DNA of 32,913 nt from an uncultured Desulfobulbaceae bacterium (GCA_945787445.1 CALZHT010000035.1:1-32913); one strand, 5' to 3'. Positions 9,651-17,339 are shown, counted from the stretch's first letter. The notes: a model not told the origin generated them from the letters alone. Program-made: numbers and translations.

Positions 9651-10028
9651 ATGTATGATAAAGGAAAAATAATCCCCGGAATCATTGTCTTTGTTTGTTT
9701 GCTGATTTTCCCGATTCTCTATAACTCGGGCAGCGCCGGCGTTTTGCCGAATCCTGAAAAACCGAAAGATCAAAAAGAATGCGTAAAAGATAAACAATAT
9801 ATGCGCACAACCCACATGCAACTTATAAATGATTGGCGTGATGAGGTTCTGCGGGAAGGAAACAGAGAAAAAGTAGTTGTACAGGGCAAAAAATATGACA
9901 AGAGCCTCATGAACGGCTGTATGACTTGTCACACCAATAAGAAAAAATTCTGTGATGAATGTCATGTTTATGCATCGGTATACCCTTACTGCTGGGACTG
10001 CCATTTCGTACCTAAGGAGACGATCTAA
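9651..10028 (+). CDS. dsrJ: DsrJ, triheme cytochrome c subunit of DsrMKJOP
   Basis: 125 residues from ATG 9651, with AAGGGTGA at 9638-9645 as ribosome site; a GTG at 9642 is the upstream alternative. An uncleaved-looking N-terminal hydrophobic segment (about 7-24) anchors it with the rest in the periplasm. Three heme c motifs are present: C90-x2-CH94, C101-x2-CH105 and C114-x2-CH118. Cys44, in KECVKDKQYMRTTHM, matches the conserved cysteine known in DsrJ as the unusual His/Cys ligand of one heme. The stop TAA shares its last base with the dsrO ATG. Spacing and motif set are typical for sulfate reducers. Confidence 0.95.
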   Translation: MYDKGKIIPGIIVFVCLLIFPILYNSGSAGVLPNPEKPKDQKECVKDKQYMRTTHMQLINDWRDEVLREGNREKVVVQGKKYDKSLMNGCMTCHTNKKKFCDECHVYASVYPYCWDCHFVPKETI

Positions 10029-10891
10029 TGGATGACAAGAGAAGAAGATTCTTGAAACTGGCCGGCCTCTCTGCCGTTGCGGGGATCGGAGCACCTTCTG
10101 CGTTTAATTTGTTATTAAAAGGTGAGGTCAATGCTTCGTCTCCGGCCCCTGCAAGTCATGGTACAGAATCACCTGGGTCTGGTCATGGGGAAGCACCGAC
10201 AGGCGTACGCCTAGGAATGGTCATTGATGTTAATAAGTTTGCCGAAAATCCAGGCATGGCACAAAAATGCGTAGACGGATGCCACCAAACCCACAACGTC
10301 CCTATATTTTTGGACTCCAAGGGTCAAGTAAATCCCAAGGATGCAATAAAGTGGATCTGGAAAGAACCATTTGAAAATCTATTTCCTGATCACAGCCATT
10401 ATAGGCGTAATGATGCACTGCACGAACTTCCCTTTCTTGCCCTATGCAATCACTGCGATAATCCACCATGTGTGCGGGCATGTCCGACAAAGGCCACTTT
10501 TAAACAAAAAAACGGGTCGGTTATCATGGACTTCCATCGCTGTATCGGCTGCCGCTTCTGTATGGCTGCATGTCCCTATGGCGCTCGGAGCTTTAATTGG
10601 CGCAGCCCCAGGGAACGTGATGAAAACGGCAATCTTAAATTCATCAAAAATCTCAATGAAAAATTTCCTACCCGTATGCGGGGGGTTGTAGAGAAATGCA
10701 ACTTCTGTGCAGAGCGGATATCCGAAGGATTGCCGCCAAAGTGTGTAGAAGCTACCGGAGATACCGGGGCCATGATTTTTGGGGACATGAATGATCCCAA
10801 CGCGCCGATCTCGCAAGTGCTTAAAAGTACATTTACCATTCAGCGGAAACCTGCCCTGGGGACCCTACCATCAGTTTTCTATATTATTTAA
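10028..10891 (+). CDS. dsrO: DsrO, periplasmic ferredoxin-like subunit of DsrMKJOP
   Basis: 287 residues starting with a twin-arginine signal (DDKRRRFLKLAGLSAVAG) that directs export of the folded protein. The cysteine groups are those of HmcB/NrfC-type four-cluster ferredoxins: C81-x3-C85; C140-x2-C143-x4-C148-x3-CP; C172-x2-C175-x2-C178-x3-CP; C224-x2-C227 with C239. It should pass electrons between the DsrJ hemes and the membrane subunit DsrP. The start overlaps the dsrJ stop by one base (TAATG), so translation is coupled. Length is slightly above the usual DsrO, mainly from a Gly/Ser/His-rich linker after the signal. Confidence 0.95.
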   Translation: MDDKRRRFLKLAGLSAVAGIGAPSAFNLLLKGEVNASSPAPASHGTESPGSGHGEAPTGVRLGMVIDVNKFAENPGMAQKCVDGCHQTHNVPIFLDSKGQVNPKDAIKWIWKEPFENLFPDHSHYRRNDALHELPFLALCNHCDNPPCVRACPTKATFKQKNGSVIMDFHRCIGCRFCMAACPYGARSFNWRSPRERDENGNLKFIKNLNEKFPTRMRGVVEKCNFCAERISEGLPPKCVEATGDTGAMIFGDMNDPNAPISQVLKSTFTIQRKPALGTLPSVFYII

Positions 10892-10902
10892 GGTGAAACA
10901 TC

Positions 10903-12060
10903 ATGATTGAAAAGGCGCTTAAGGGAAGTAACGTATACATAGGTTGGTTAGTCTTCTTGTCCGTTTTAATTCTTGCCGGGGTAGTATCCTATGCCCAACA
11001 GTACCAATACGGTTTGGGCTATACCGGCATGAGCCGTGACGTGAGCTGGGGCATTTATATCTCGCAGTTTACCTTTCTGGTTGGGGTGGCCGCTGGAGGC
11101 GTGATGATCGTCCTCCCATACTATGTGCATAACTTTAAGGATTTTGGCCGCATCACCATTCTGGGTGAGTTTTTGGCCATCGCTTCGGTGGCCATGTGCC
11201 TTCTGTTCATCATGGCAGATCTTGGCCAACCAACCCGTGCTTTGAATGTTTTGCTGCACCCCACTCCTAATTCCATGCTTTTTTGGGACATGATCGTTCT
11301 CAATGGCTATCTCTTTCTTAATATCCTGGTGGGCTGGGTGGTGCTGCACTCGGAATATAAAGGCACCAAGTATCCGAAATGGCTCAAACCCTTTATCTGG
11401 TTATCCCTGCCCTGGGCAATCTCCATCCATACCGTAACCGCTATGTTGTATTGCGGCCTGCCCGGCCGTCATTTCTGGCTCACCGCCATCATTGCTCCCC
11501 GTTTCCTGGCATCAGCCTTTGCCGCAGGTCCATCTTTACTTCTTTTCATAGCCTTGGTGTTAAAAAGGGTCACCAAGTTTGATCTTGGCGACGTTGCCCG
11601 AGATAAAATTATCACCATTATCGGCTATGCCGCTATCTTGAACTTTTTCTTCCTTGGCCTTGAATTTTTTGTGGCGTATTACAGTGATATCCCAGGCCAT
11701 AAACATGCCCTTGATTATCTGTTCTGGGGCCTTGAAGGACATGACAATCTTGTTGGCTTCATGCGGCTCTCGCTCGTTCTTGGCGGTCTGGGCCTGGCGC
11801 TTTTCTGGATACCCCAGACCCGCAGCAATGAAAAAACCGTCATGGCAGCCTGTGTTCTTGTCTTTTCTTCCCTCTGGATCGATAAGGGTCTCGGCTTCGT
11901 GCTTGGCGGATTTGTACCCACGCCGTTGGAATATGTGACCGAATACTATCCGACCTTTGGGGAGATTCTTATTACCATGGGTGTCTGGTCAACAGGGTTT
12001 CTTATTCTCACCATTCTCTACAAGGTTGCAATCAGCGTGAAGCTAGAGAAAGAGTCCTGA
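10903..12060 (+). CDS. dsrP: DsrP, NrfD/PsrC-family quinone-interacting membrane subunit
   Basis: 385 residues, almost entirely hydrophobic, with about ten membrane segments and the NrfD-family features SWGIYISQFTFLVGVAAGG near the N-terminus and ADLGQPTRALNVL in the middle. It is the integral membrane subunit that exchanges electrons with the quinone pool on the DsrJO side of the complex. It starts 11 bases after dsrO and is the last gene of the operon; a strong intrinsic terminator follows within 32 bases of the stop. Confidence 0.95.
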   Translation: MIEKALKGSNVYIGWLVFLSVLILAGVVSYAQQYQYGLGYTGMSRDVSWGIYISQFTFLVGVAAGGVMIVLPYYVHNFKDFGRITILGEFLAIASVAMCLLFIMADLGQPTRALNVLLHPTPNSMLFWDMIVLNGYLFLNILVGWVVLHSEYKGTKYPKWLKPFIWLSLPWAISIHTVTAMLYCGLPGRHFWLTAIIAPRFLASAFAAGPSLLLFIALVLKRVTKFDLGDVARDKIITIIGYAAILNFFFLGLEFFVAYYSDIPGHKHALDYLFWGLEGHDNLVGFMRLSLVLGGLGLALFWIPQTRSNEKTVMAACVLVFSSLWIDKGLGFVLGGFVPTPLEYVTEYYPTFGEILITMGVWSTGFLILTILYKVAISVKLEKES

Positions 12061-12091
12061 TAATAAGCTCTTTCCATATTTCATCAAGACA

Positions 12092-12129
12092 AAGCAAGTT
12101 CCCGTGAGACCGGGAACTTGCTTTTTTTT
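12092..12129 (+). terminator. Rho-independent terminator of the dsrMKJOP operon
   Basis: A perfect 13-bp stem (12092-12104 with 12111-12123), loop TGAGAC, followed directly by a T-run to 12129. It lies 31 bases after the dsrP stop. The arm sequence AAGCAAGTTCCCG makes it also usable in the other direction. Confidence 0.95.
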
Positions 12130-12141
12130 ATTGGCGTGACG

Positions 12142-12164
12142 AAAAAGTGAAAAGTTTGTATAGT
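12142..12164 (+). promoter_or_regulatory. Possible promoter of the cysK-cysS fusion gene
   Basis: A -10-like TATAGT lies at 12159-12164, with a weak -35-like TGACGA (12137-12142) 16 bases upstream, right after the dsr terminator. If real, transcription begins downstream of the GTG at 12163 and therefore favours the ATG at 12214 as the start. Confidence 0.35.
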
Positions 12165-12213
12165 GTCAAGTCTGATAACTTGTGGAAAAAAAACGGAATT
12201 TGAGTCTATTGGC

Positions 12214-14550
12214 ATGTCATACAACAACATCCTTGAAAAAATCGGCAATACGCCGCTTGTAAAAATATCAAGGCTTAATCCTTTTAAAAAGATAGCTCTA
12301 TATGCCAAGCTTGAGTCTTTTAATCCAGGAGGGTCGGTTAAGGACAGGATTGCTCTTTCCATGGTTGAAATAGCCGAAAAAAGTGGAGAGTTGACCCCCG
12401 ACAAAATAGTTCTTGAAGCGACAAGCGGCAATACCGGCATCGGCCTGGCCATGGTCTGTGCTGTGAAAGGATACAACTGCCAGCTCGTTATGCCCGAATC
12501 CGCCAGTATCGAAAGACGAAAGATCATGACCGCCTATGGCGCTGAAATTCTTCTGACACCCGCCAAGAAAAGTACTGATGGAGCTATCGAGCAGGCTTAT
12601 GCCATGGCGCGTGAACATCCGGACCGCTATTTTCTGACGGATCAATTTAACAACGAAGCGAATTGGCTGGCGCATTATAATCACACCGGGCCGGAAATCT
12701 GGGAACAAACAGGAGGAAGCGTTACAGACGTTGTTGCAACACTGGGCACCACCGGTACAGCAATGGGTTTGTGTAAATATTTTGCGGAAAATCATCCTGA
12801 AGTACGAGTGAGTGCCATGGAGCCCTTCTATAAACACAAAATTCAAGGGCTCAAAAATATGAAGGAATCATACAAGCCGGGCATTTTTGATAAAAAACTG
12901 CCCTTTCAAATCATTAATGTTCCGGATGAAGAGGCTTTTGAAAAAGCCAGAATGCTGGCAGGGAAAGAAGGCTTGTTTGTGGGGATGAGTTCCGGTGCTG
13001 CTTTGTGTGCTGCTCTCGCACGAGCCGAGCAGATGAAAGAAGGTGTTCTTGTCGTTATTTTTCCTGACGGGGGTGAAAAATATCTCAGCACCCCCCTGTT
13101 TGCCCGGGAGGAGCGATCTGAGCCCAAGGTTTCACAGTTGCGGTTTCATAATACATTGACAAGGCGTAAAGAGATTTTTAAACCGCTTGATGGGAAGAAA
13201 GTTACTTTCTATGCTTGTGGTCCTACAGCTCATGAAAAGGCCAACATTGGCCATTGTCGCCGATTCATCCTCGCTGATATCATCCACCGACTGCTGAGTA
13301 GCAAAGGATACGATGTTCAGTATTGCATGAATTTCACCGATCTTGATGATAATACTTTACATGGTTCCGCGCTAGCTGGTGAGACACTTGCCGAGTTTAC
13401 CGGAAAATATATTGATGATTTTAAGCGTGATATTGCTTTGTTGGGTGTCAAAGAGGCGACATGTTACCCTAAGGCATCAAGTCATGTTAATTCTATGATT
13501 GATGTTGCTGCAAAACTACTCAGCAAAGGATTTGCCTATGAAAAACATGGTTCCATCTATTTTGATATTTCCAAGTATGCAAATTACGGTCGCCTATCAA
13601 GGGTTGATTTAAGCAAGATCCAATTTGGCAAGACAGTTGATCTAGATGATTATGAAAAGGACAGCCCTGTTGATTTCACCTTACTTAAACGTTCAACCTT
13701 GGGTGAATTGAAAAAAGGGGTATTTTTTGAAACGGAATGGGGAAATGTGCGTCCTGGATGGCATATTGAATGTGCTGCCATGGTACATCATTATCTTGGC
13801 GAGACCATTGATATTCATACAAGTGGTCGTGATTTGATATTTCCACACCATGAAAACGAAATTGCAATATCCGAAGCCCTGACCGGCAAAAAACTCGCCA
13901 ACTATTGGGTTCACAGCGAGCTTGTTCTGGTTGACGGCAAGAAGATGTCGCGGGAACTCAATACATTGGTCACTCTGGAGGATATCTTGAAAAAAGGCTA
14001 TTCTCCTAGGGAAGTGCGTTTCTTTTTTCTGCAAACCCATTATCGAAAACCGATTGATTTTTCCTGCAAGCGGCTTGATGCAGCACGAAAAACCCTGAAG
14101 CGGCTTGATGAGTTTACCCGCAAGCTGCTCTGTCTTCCAGCTGGGTTACCACATCCCAAGGTGGCATCCTATCTTTCCGACATGGAAGAACGTTTTTTTG
14201 CGGCCATGGATGATGATCTCAATATCTCCAAGGCATTGGCAGCGATTTTTGATTTTATTAAGAAAGTCAATCCCATCCTTTATGAAGGAAAGCTGGACCG
14301 TGATCAGAAAAAATATATTATTGAGACTTTGGAACGGTTCAATGGACTCTTGAATGTTTTGAAACTCGAAGAATGCCCCTTGACCCCGGAAATCGATAAA
14401 TTGATTCAGGAAAGGGAAGAAGCGCGGAAGAAAAAGGATTGGAAAAAAGCGGATGGCGTGCGGGAAGAGCTTACCAAACATGGTATAAAAGTAGTCGATA
14501 GTGCCAAGGGCCCAGTTTGGAAGGAGATTAAGAAAAAGAAAGAAAAATGA
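12214..14550 (+). CDS. cysK-cysS: Bifunctional cysteine synthase / cysteinyl-tRNA synthetase fusion
   Basis: 778 residues in one uninterrupted frame. Residues 1-300 are cysteine synthase: N-terminal ILEKIGNTPLV, PLP lysine K43 in NPGGSVKDR, SGNTG at 71-75, a GTTGTAMG phosphate loop and SSGAALCAA. It should make cysteine from O-acetylserine (or a related ester) and sulfide. Residues about 304-778 are class I cysteinyl-tRNA synthetase: zinc ligands C335, C520, H545 and E549 are present, plus FTDLDDNTL and the C-terminal helical domain. Two signatures are altered: HIGH reads NIGH (344-347) and KMSKS reads KMSRE (577-581). The start was chosen because the family begins near MSYNNILEKIGNTP; a GTG at 12163 adds 17 residues. 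The terminator before it makes it a separate unit from dsr, and a tRNA gene follows. Inference: sulfide produced by the Dsr pathway supplies the synthase half. Confidence 0.93.
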   Translation: MSYNNILEKIGNTPLVKISRLNPFKKIALYAKLESFNPGGSVKDRIALSMVEIAEKSGELTPDKIVLEATSGNTGIGLAMVCAVKGYNCQLVMPESASIERRKIMTAYGAEILLTPAKKSTDGAIEQAYAMAREHPDRYFLTDQFNNEANWLAHYNHTGPEIWEQTGGSVTDVVATLGTTGTAMGLCKYFAENHPEVRVSAMEPFYKHKIQGLKNMKESYKPGIFDKKLPFQIINVPDEEAFEKARMLAGKEGLFVGMSSGAALCAALARAEQMKEGVLVVIFPDGGEKYLSTPLFAREERSEPKVSQLRFHNTLTRRKEIFKPLDGKKVTFYACGPTAHEKANIGHCRRFILADIIHRLLSSKGYDVQYCMNFTDLDDNTLHGSALAGETLAEFTGKYIDDFKRDIALLGVKEATCYPKASSHVNSMIDVAAKLLSKGFAYEKHGSIYFDISKYANYGRLSRVDLSKIQFGKTVDLDDYEKDSPVDFTLLKRSTLGELKKGVFFETEWGNVRPGWHIECAAMVHHYLGETIDIHTSGRDLIFPHHENEIAISEALTGKKLANYWVHSELVLVDGKKMSRELNTLVTLEDILKKGYSPREVRFFFLQTHYRKPIDFSCKRLDAARKTLKRLDEFTRKLLCLPAGLPHPKVASYLSDMEERFFAAMDDDLNISKALAAIFDFIKKVNPILYEGKLDRDQKKYIIETLERFNGLLNVLKLEECPLTPEIDKLIQEREEARKKKDWKKADGVREELTKHGIKVVDSAKGPVWKEIKKKKEK

Positions 14551-14647
14551 AGTTGGGGGAAAACCATATTGACTTCTATGCCGGTTCGTTCTATTTTCCC
14601 ATCCACTTTGTCATCATGTTGAAAAACAGGAAAAATTACCTGACCTA

Positions 14648-14677
14648 TTGTCTCAACAAGACAAGGTCGGTTATTAT
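14648..14677 (+). promoter_or_regulatory. Possible promoter of tRNA-Arg
   Basis: TTGTCT (14648-14653) and TATTAT (14672-14677), 18 bases apart, about 20 bases before the mature tRNA 5' end. The -35 overlaps a small hairpin (TTGTCT/AGACAA). This is a weak consensus match. Confidence 0.35.
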
Positions 14678-14697
14678 AAATTATTCTTGAGCAAAAG

Positions 14698-14774
<77 letters not shown>

Positions 14775-15076
14775 AAGATTCCGCATTATATCTTTCTAAT
14801 AGCTTCAATCAAAGATTAAAGACCTATCAACGTCCGGGCAGTGAGCACACAACTCTCCCTGACACACTAGATTTAAACACAAAGGACTAATCTAGAATGT
14901 TGTTTGGTCTTTTGTGTTTGTAATAGTGAATATTTCTTAAGAAATTCTGCTAATCATAATGGCCAGAAACCTATCCGTAAAATAATGGAATGGAAAAAAT
15001 TTATTCGAAGGAATAAAGAGACATTTAACCTTTGAGCGCCTCTTCATAATTGGAATAGCATTTTTTTCCTCAAAAC
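14775..15076. other. Intergenic stretch after tRNA-Arg
   Basis: No gene seen. It contains a near-perfect 13-base inverted repeat (14875-14887 with 14907-14919, one G-T mismatch that would be a wobble pair in RNA), which may end the tRNA transcript although no T-run follows. No integrase or attachment-site duplication of the tRNA 3' end is visible nearby. Confidence 0.5.
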
Positions 15077-15120
15077 ACATAAAACCCGCTGTCAGAGATA
15101 TCTGACAGCGGGTTTTATGT
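15077..15120. terminator. Perfect 20-bp inverted repeat, probable bidirectional terminator
   Basis: Arms 15077-15096 and 15101-15120 are exactly complementary with a four-base loop GATA. It sits 68 bases beyond the stop of the minus-strand lipoprotein gene and in the convergent gap with the tRNA. The arm ends carry AAAA/TTTT, so each strand has a short T-tract at the base of the stem. Confidence 0.75.
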
Positions 15121-15187
15121 GAGTTTTGGGGGAGGAGCTTTACAAGAAAGTTTTGAGTTTTGAAGTATATCCTGTAAAAGTTTTTTT

Positions 15188-15934
15188 CTAAGCAATATCC
15201 AAGGTAAGACTGGTGGAGGTTGTCACGCCGGCGTCATCAATCACCTGCAATGTGACAGTATACTTGCCGGGAGCATATTGGTGCTCAGTTGAAACACCTG
15301 TTGCCTGATTACCGTCGCCAAAAATCCACGTATAGGCTGATATGGAACCGCCGTCATAATCAGTAGAGTCGTTCGCATCAAACTGAACCGTCCTGTTGAC
15401 GCCATCGGCATACATTACAGCAATAGGGGCCTTATTTGCTGTATAAGGAGCGGAATGGGGACTCTCATTTCCGTCAGTATCAAAAGCAGTCATCGTGTAC
15501 GCCATGGGGCCACTGCCCATGCTAACTTGAAAATCTACATGCATACTTGTTGTATCGTTTATCTCTTGAAGCATGCTTCCGGCCTGGTCATATATCCTGA
15601 AACCGGCAAGATTTGGCACTGCACTGGTGTCATAGTCCCACATGATGCAGGCTTCGTTTTGATGCACGGAAGTGCTGCTAACTGAGAAGGAGCCTTCCTC
15701 GGTTGACGGTGGAGTAATAACAGATTCATCCGGTAATTCCGGAGCAGGGGTTGTTGGTTCTAAAGTGACGGGAGGATTAGTATTAATAGGAGTAGATGCA
15801 AGTTGGGATGTTCCCATGTTGCTCCCACCACTACCTCCACAGGCAGTTATTAGAAGACTAATACATAAAGTAATGATTGGAAGACGGAAGTTGGTGTGAG
15901 GTAATCTGCGGTAATACGTTTTGTTTGTTTTCAT
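15188..15934 (-). CDS. Lipoprotein with FnIII-like and PKD domains, under c-di-GMP riboswitch
   Basis: 248 residues from ATG 15934 (GCGAGGA upstream); a longer frame from a GTG at 16009 would start inside the riboswitch and is rejected. The N-terminus has a basic region, a hydrophobic stretch and a lipobox ending LLITAC32, so the mature protein should be membrane-anchored. A Ser/Thr/Pro-rich linker (about 40-85) leads to an FnIII-like domain (ACIMWDYDTSAVPNLAGFRI, then FTAFDTDGNES-type end) and a C-terminal PKD domain (about 165-248) with YTWIFGDGNQATG. Both are surface binding modules with no catalytic residues. It is paralogous to the gene at 16554-16952, which lacks the PKD domain. A sigma-54-like promoter and a c-di-GMP-I aptamer precede it. 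Confidence 0.85.
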   Translation of the reverse strand: MKTNKTYYRRLPHTNFRLPIITLCISLLITACGGSGGSNMGTSQLASTPINTNPPVTLEPTTPAPELPDESVITPPSTEEGSFSVSSTSVHQNEACIMWDYDTSAVPNLAGFRIYDQAGSMLQEINDTTSMHVDFQVSMGSGPMAYTMTAFDTDGNESPHSAPYTANKAPIAVMYADGVNRTVQFDANDSTDYDGGSISAYTWIFGDGNQATGVSTEHQYAPGKYTVTLQVIDDAGVTTSTSLTLDIA

Positions 15935-16003
15935 ATTCCTCGCCCCCAAGGCTAATCTGATTTTTGCCGTGTGGACAAGATCAGCGCCTGAGGGGCTGAG
16001 GCC

Positions 16004-16093
16004 TTCCACCCGGCAGTCCCGCTGCCATATCCGCCTCAGGCGGGGTTAGGCCGGTAACTTTGCGTCCCATCCTTTGGGATGGTTTGCCTTTTT
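16004..16093 (-). promoter_or_regulatory. Cyclic-di-GMP-I (GEMM-I) riboswitch, copy 1
   Basis: The minus strand carries the GEMM-I landmarks in order: GGCAAACC (16088-16081), an ATCC/GGAT hairpin with CAAA loop, GGGACGCAAAG, CCGGCCTAA, a second hairpin CCGCC/GGCGG, then ATGGCAGCGGGACTGCCGGG. These align along the whole length with the Vibrio cholerae Vc2 aptamer. It lies 70 bases upstream of the lipoprotein ATG 15934 and about 40 bases downstream of a sigma-54-like promoter. A nine-base segment after the aptamer (15985-15993) is exactly complementary to 16034-16042 inside it. No terminator follows, so control of translation is more likely than of termination. Confidence 0.93.
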
Positions 16094-16132
16094 CGAGTTA
16101 AAACCAATTTTTTGAACGTGCTCAGTTCAAGT

Positions 16133-16148
16133 AGCAAACATGATGCCA
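16133..16148 (-). promoter_or_regulatory. Sigma-54-type (-24/-12) promoter before riboswitch copy 1
   Basis: Minus-strand TGGCATCATGTTTGCT fits TGGCACG-N4-TTGCW, with the required GG-N10-GC spacing exact. The predicted start near 16121 puts the c-di-GMP aptamer at the beginning of the transcript. I did not find a TGTC-N10-GACA activator site upstream of this copy. Confidence 0.75.
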
Positions 16149-16553
16149 AAAAGGATAAAAAAACAAGAATAGAAACATAACCATATGAAATTGTTTTTTG
16201 TTTTTTTAAAGTTCAAGCATGCTTCTCTTGTTCAAATTCACAGAAGCGATAATTATGCGCTTTTTCCATTAACATAGTTCCTCATAAAGTTAACATTGTT
16301 TACATTAAAGGTAGTTTTCTCAATGTGGAAAAAAATAAGTATATATTATTAATAATAAATTTAGTGTAAATTTGGTTTGCATAATAATCCTGCTAGTAAA
16401 AAACGATCATTTATTTTGACAGAATTATGGTGAAAAATTCATTTTGATTTGACAAACATTATTGATGATTATTCTTAGGAGCGATTGGGATTCATGCTCA
16501 ATATTTCAGAACATCTTAAAATGGAGAAGTCACCATCAGATAAGGCATCTGCA
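16149..16553. other. AT-rich intergenic region between the two lipoprotein genes
   Basis: About 400 bases with no ORF of note and no strong hairpin. It should contain the activator site for the promoter at 16133-16148 and the 3' end of the 16554-16952 transcript. I see no clear terminator. Confidence 0.5.
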
Positions 16554-16952
16554 TCAAGCTTGGATGTTACTCACGGTATAAGGGGCTGAATGGGCACTCT
16601 CGTTTCCATCTACATCAAAGGCAGTCATTGTAAATGTTATAGGGTCATCGCCAATATTTATTGGAAAGTCTACATGCAAAGATGTTGTGTTATGGGTCTC
16701 GTGGACCAGGTTTCCATCACTGTCATAGATTCTGAATCCGACAAGGTCAGGCACTATGCTTGGGTCATAACTCCACATGACGCATGCTTCTTTCGGTTGT
16801 TCCAAATTACTGCTCACATGTTGGGATATTTCTGTAATGTTCCCGCTATCACTCCCACAGGCGGTTAACAAGAAGCTGAACAACAACGTAAAGAGTGCAA
16901 GGCAGATTTTACAGTTAGATAATGTGTAGGAATATTGCCTAGTTTTTTTCAT
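16554..16952 (-). CDS. Small lipoprotein with one FnIII-like domain, paralog of 15188-15934
   Basis: 132 residues from ATG 16952; an ATG two codons upstream (16958) is possible. The lipobox is FLLTAC32, the cysteine falling at the same position as in the paralog. The rest is a single FnIII-like domain: EACVMWSYDPSIVPDLVGFRI, then FTMTAFDVDGNESAHSAPYT. Identity with the neighbour over this domain is well above half by eye. The PKD domain is missing and the gene ends soon after the FnIII-like module. It has its own sigma-54-type promoter and a shortened GEMM-I-like leader. A shared surface role with the paralog under the same second messenger is inferred; the ligand is unknown. Confidence 0.8.
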   Translation of the reverse strand: MKKTRQYSYTLSNCKICLALFTLLFSFLLTACGSDSGNITEISQHVSSNLEQPKEACVMWSYDPSIVPDLVGFRIYDSDGNLVHETHNTTSLHVDFPINIGDDPITFTMTAFDVDGNESAHSAPYTVSNIQA

Positions 16953-17019
16953 GACCATCCGTACCAATGAAATTCTGGTTTTTTGCCATGTGGCTAAGAG
17001 TAGGAACTGATGGAATGAG

Positions 17020-17100
17020 TCTCCACCCGCCAGTTCCGCTGCCATATCCGTCTCTGGCTGTATAATATTGCGTCCATCCTTTGGGATGGTTTGCCCTTAT
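17020..17100 (-). promoter_or_regulatory. c-di-GMP-I riboswitch-like leader, copy 2 (degenerate)
   Basis: The minus strand repeats GGGCAAACC (17096-17088), the ATCC-CAAA-GGAT hairpin, GGACGCAA, GGATATGGCAGCGG and GGCGGGTGG, nearly identical to copy 1. Between ACGCAA and GGATATGG it has 18 bases instead of 27, and the conserved CCGGCCTAA is lost. The last stem also carries a G-G mismatch (GGCAG/CTGGC). CAGTTCC downstream (17003-17009) can pair with GGAACTG in the aptamer (17031-17037). It may be a decayed, altered-affinity or non-binding version. Homology to copy 1 is sure; ligand binding is not. Confidence 0.7.
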
Positions 17101-17158
17101 CGAGAATTTGCTGATGTATAGAGCGAAAAACTACAAATACTTTATTGCACAGCAAATG

Positions 17159-17174
17159 AGCATTTCTTGTGCCA
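17159..17174 (-). promoter_or_regulatory. Sigma-54-type (-24/-12) promoter before riboswitch copy 2
   Basis: Minus-strand TGGCACAAGAAATGCT keeps GG-N10-GC and matches the TGGCAC half exactly. The predicted start is near 17148, about 50 bases before the aptamer. A TGTC-N10-GACA site is centred about 108 bases upstream of that start, the normal distance for a sigma-54 activator. Confidence 0.78.
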
Positions 17175-17247
17175 AATTGACTTATTTCTTGGAAATCAAT
17201 GAGTTAGAAAAAAAGAAGAAGATTTTTTTGGTGATGAGGTTGGATAT

Positions 17248-17265
17248 TGTCTCCATGTGACGACA
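17248..17265. promoter_or_regulatory. Predicted GlrR-type upstream activator site TGTC-N10-GACA
   Basis: TGTC at 17248-17251 and GACA at 17262-17265 with exactly ten bases between. As I recall, this is the site used by enterobacterial GlrR. A GlrR-like activator with a nearly identical recognition helix is encoded at 17598-18974. Confidence 0.6.
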
Positions 17266-17307
17266 CTTAAAATGAAGACAATGTGAAACATATTGATTCT
17301 AATAGTT

Positions 17308-17339
17308 AATTTGCTGTCTCTCATAAGAGACAGCAAATT
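17308..17339. terminator. 14-bp perfect hairpin in the glrR-lipoprotein gap
   Basis: Arms 17308-17321 and 17326-17339 (AATTTGCTGTCTCT and its complement) with loop CATA. There is no long T-run on either side. It sits just upstream of the predicted activator site and could insulate the lipoprotein promoter from glrR transcription. Confidence 0.5.

Noticed and set aside
15935-16009. Upstream extension of the PKD lipoprotein to a GTG at 16009
   Set aside because: It would begin inside the riboswitch and put 25 residues before a good lipoprotein signal peptide; the ATG at 15934 has a ribosome site.
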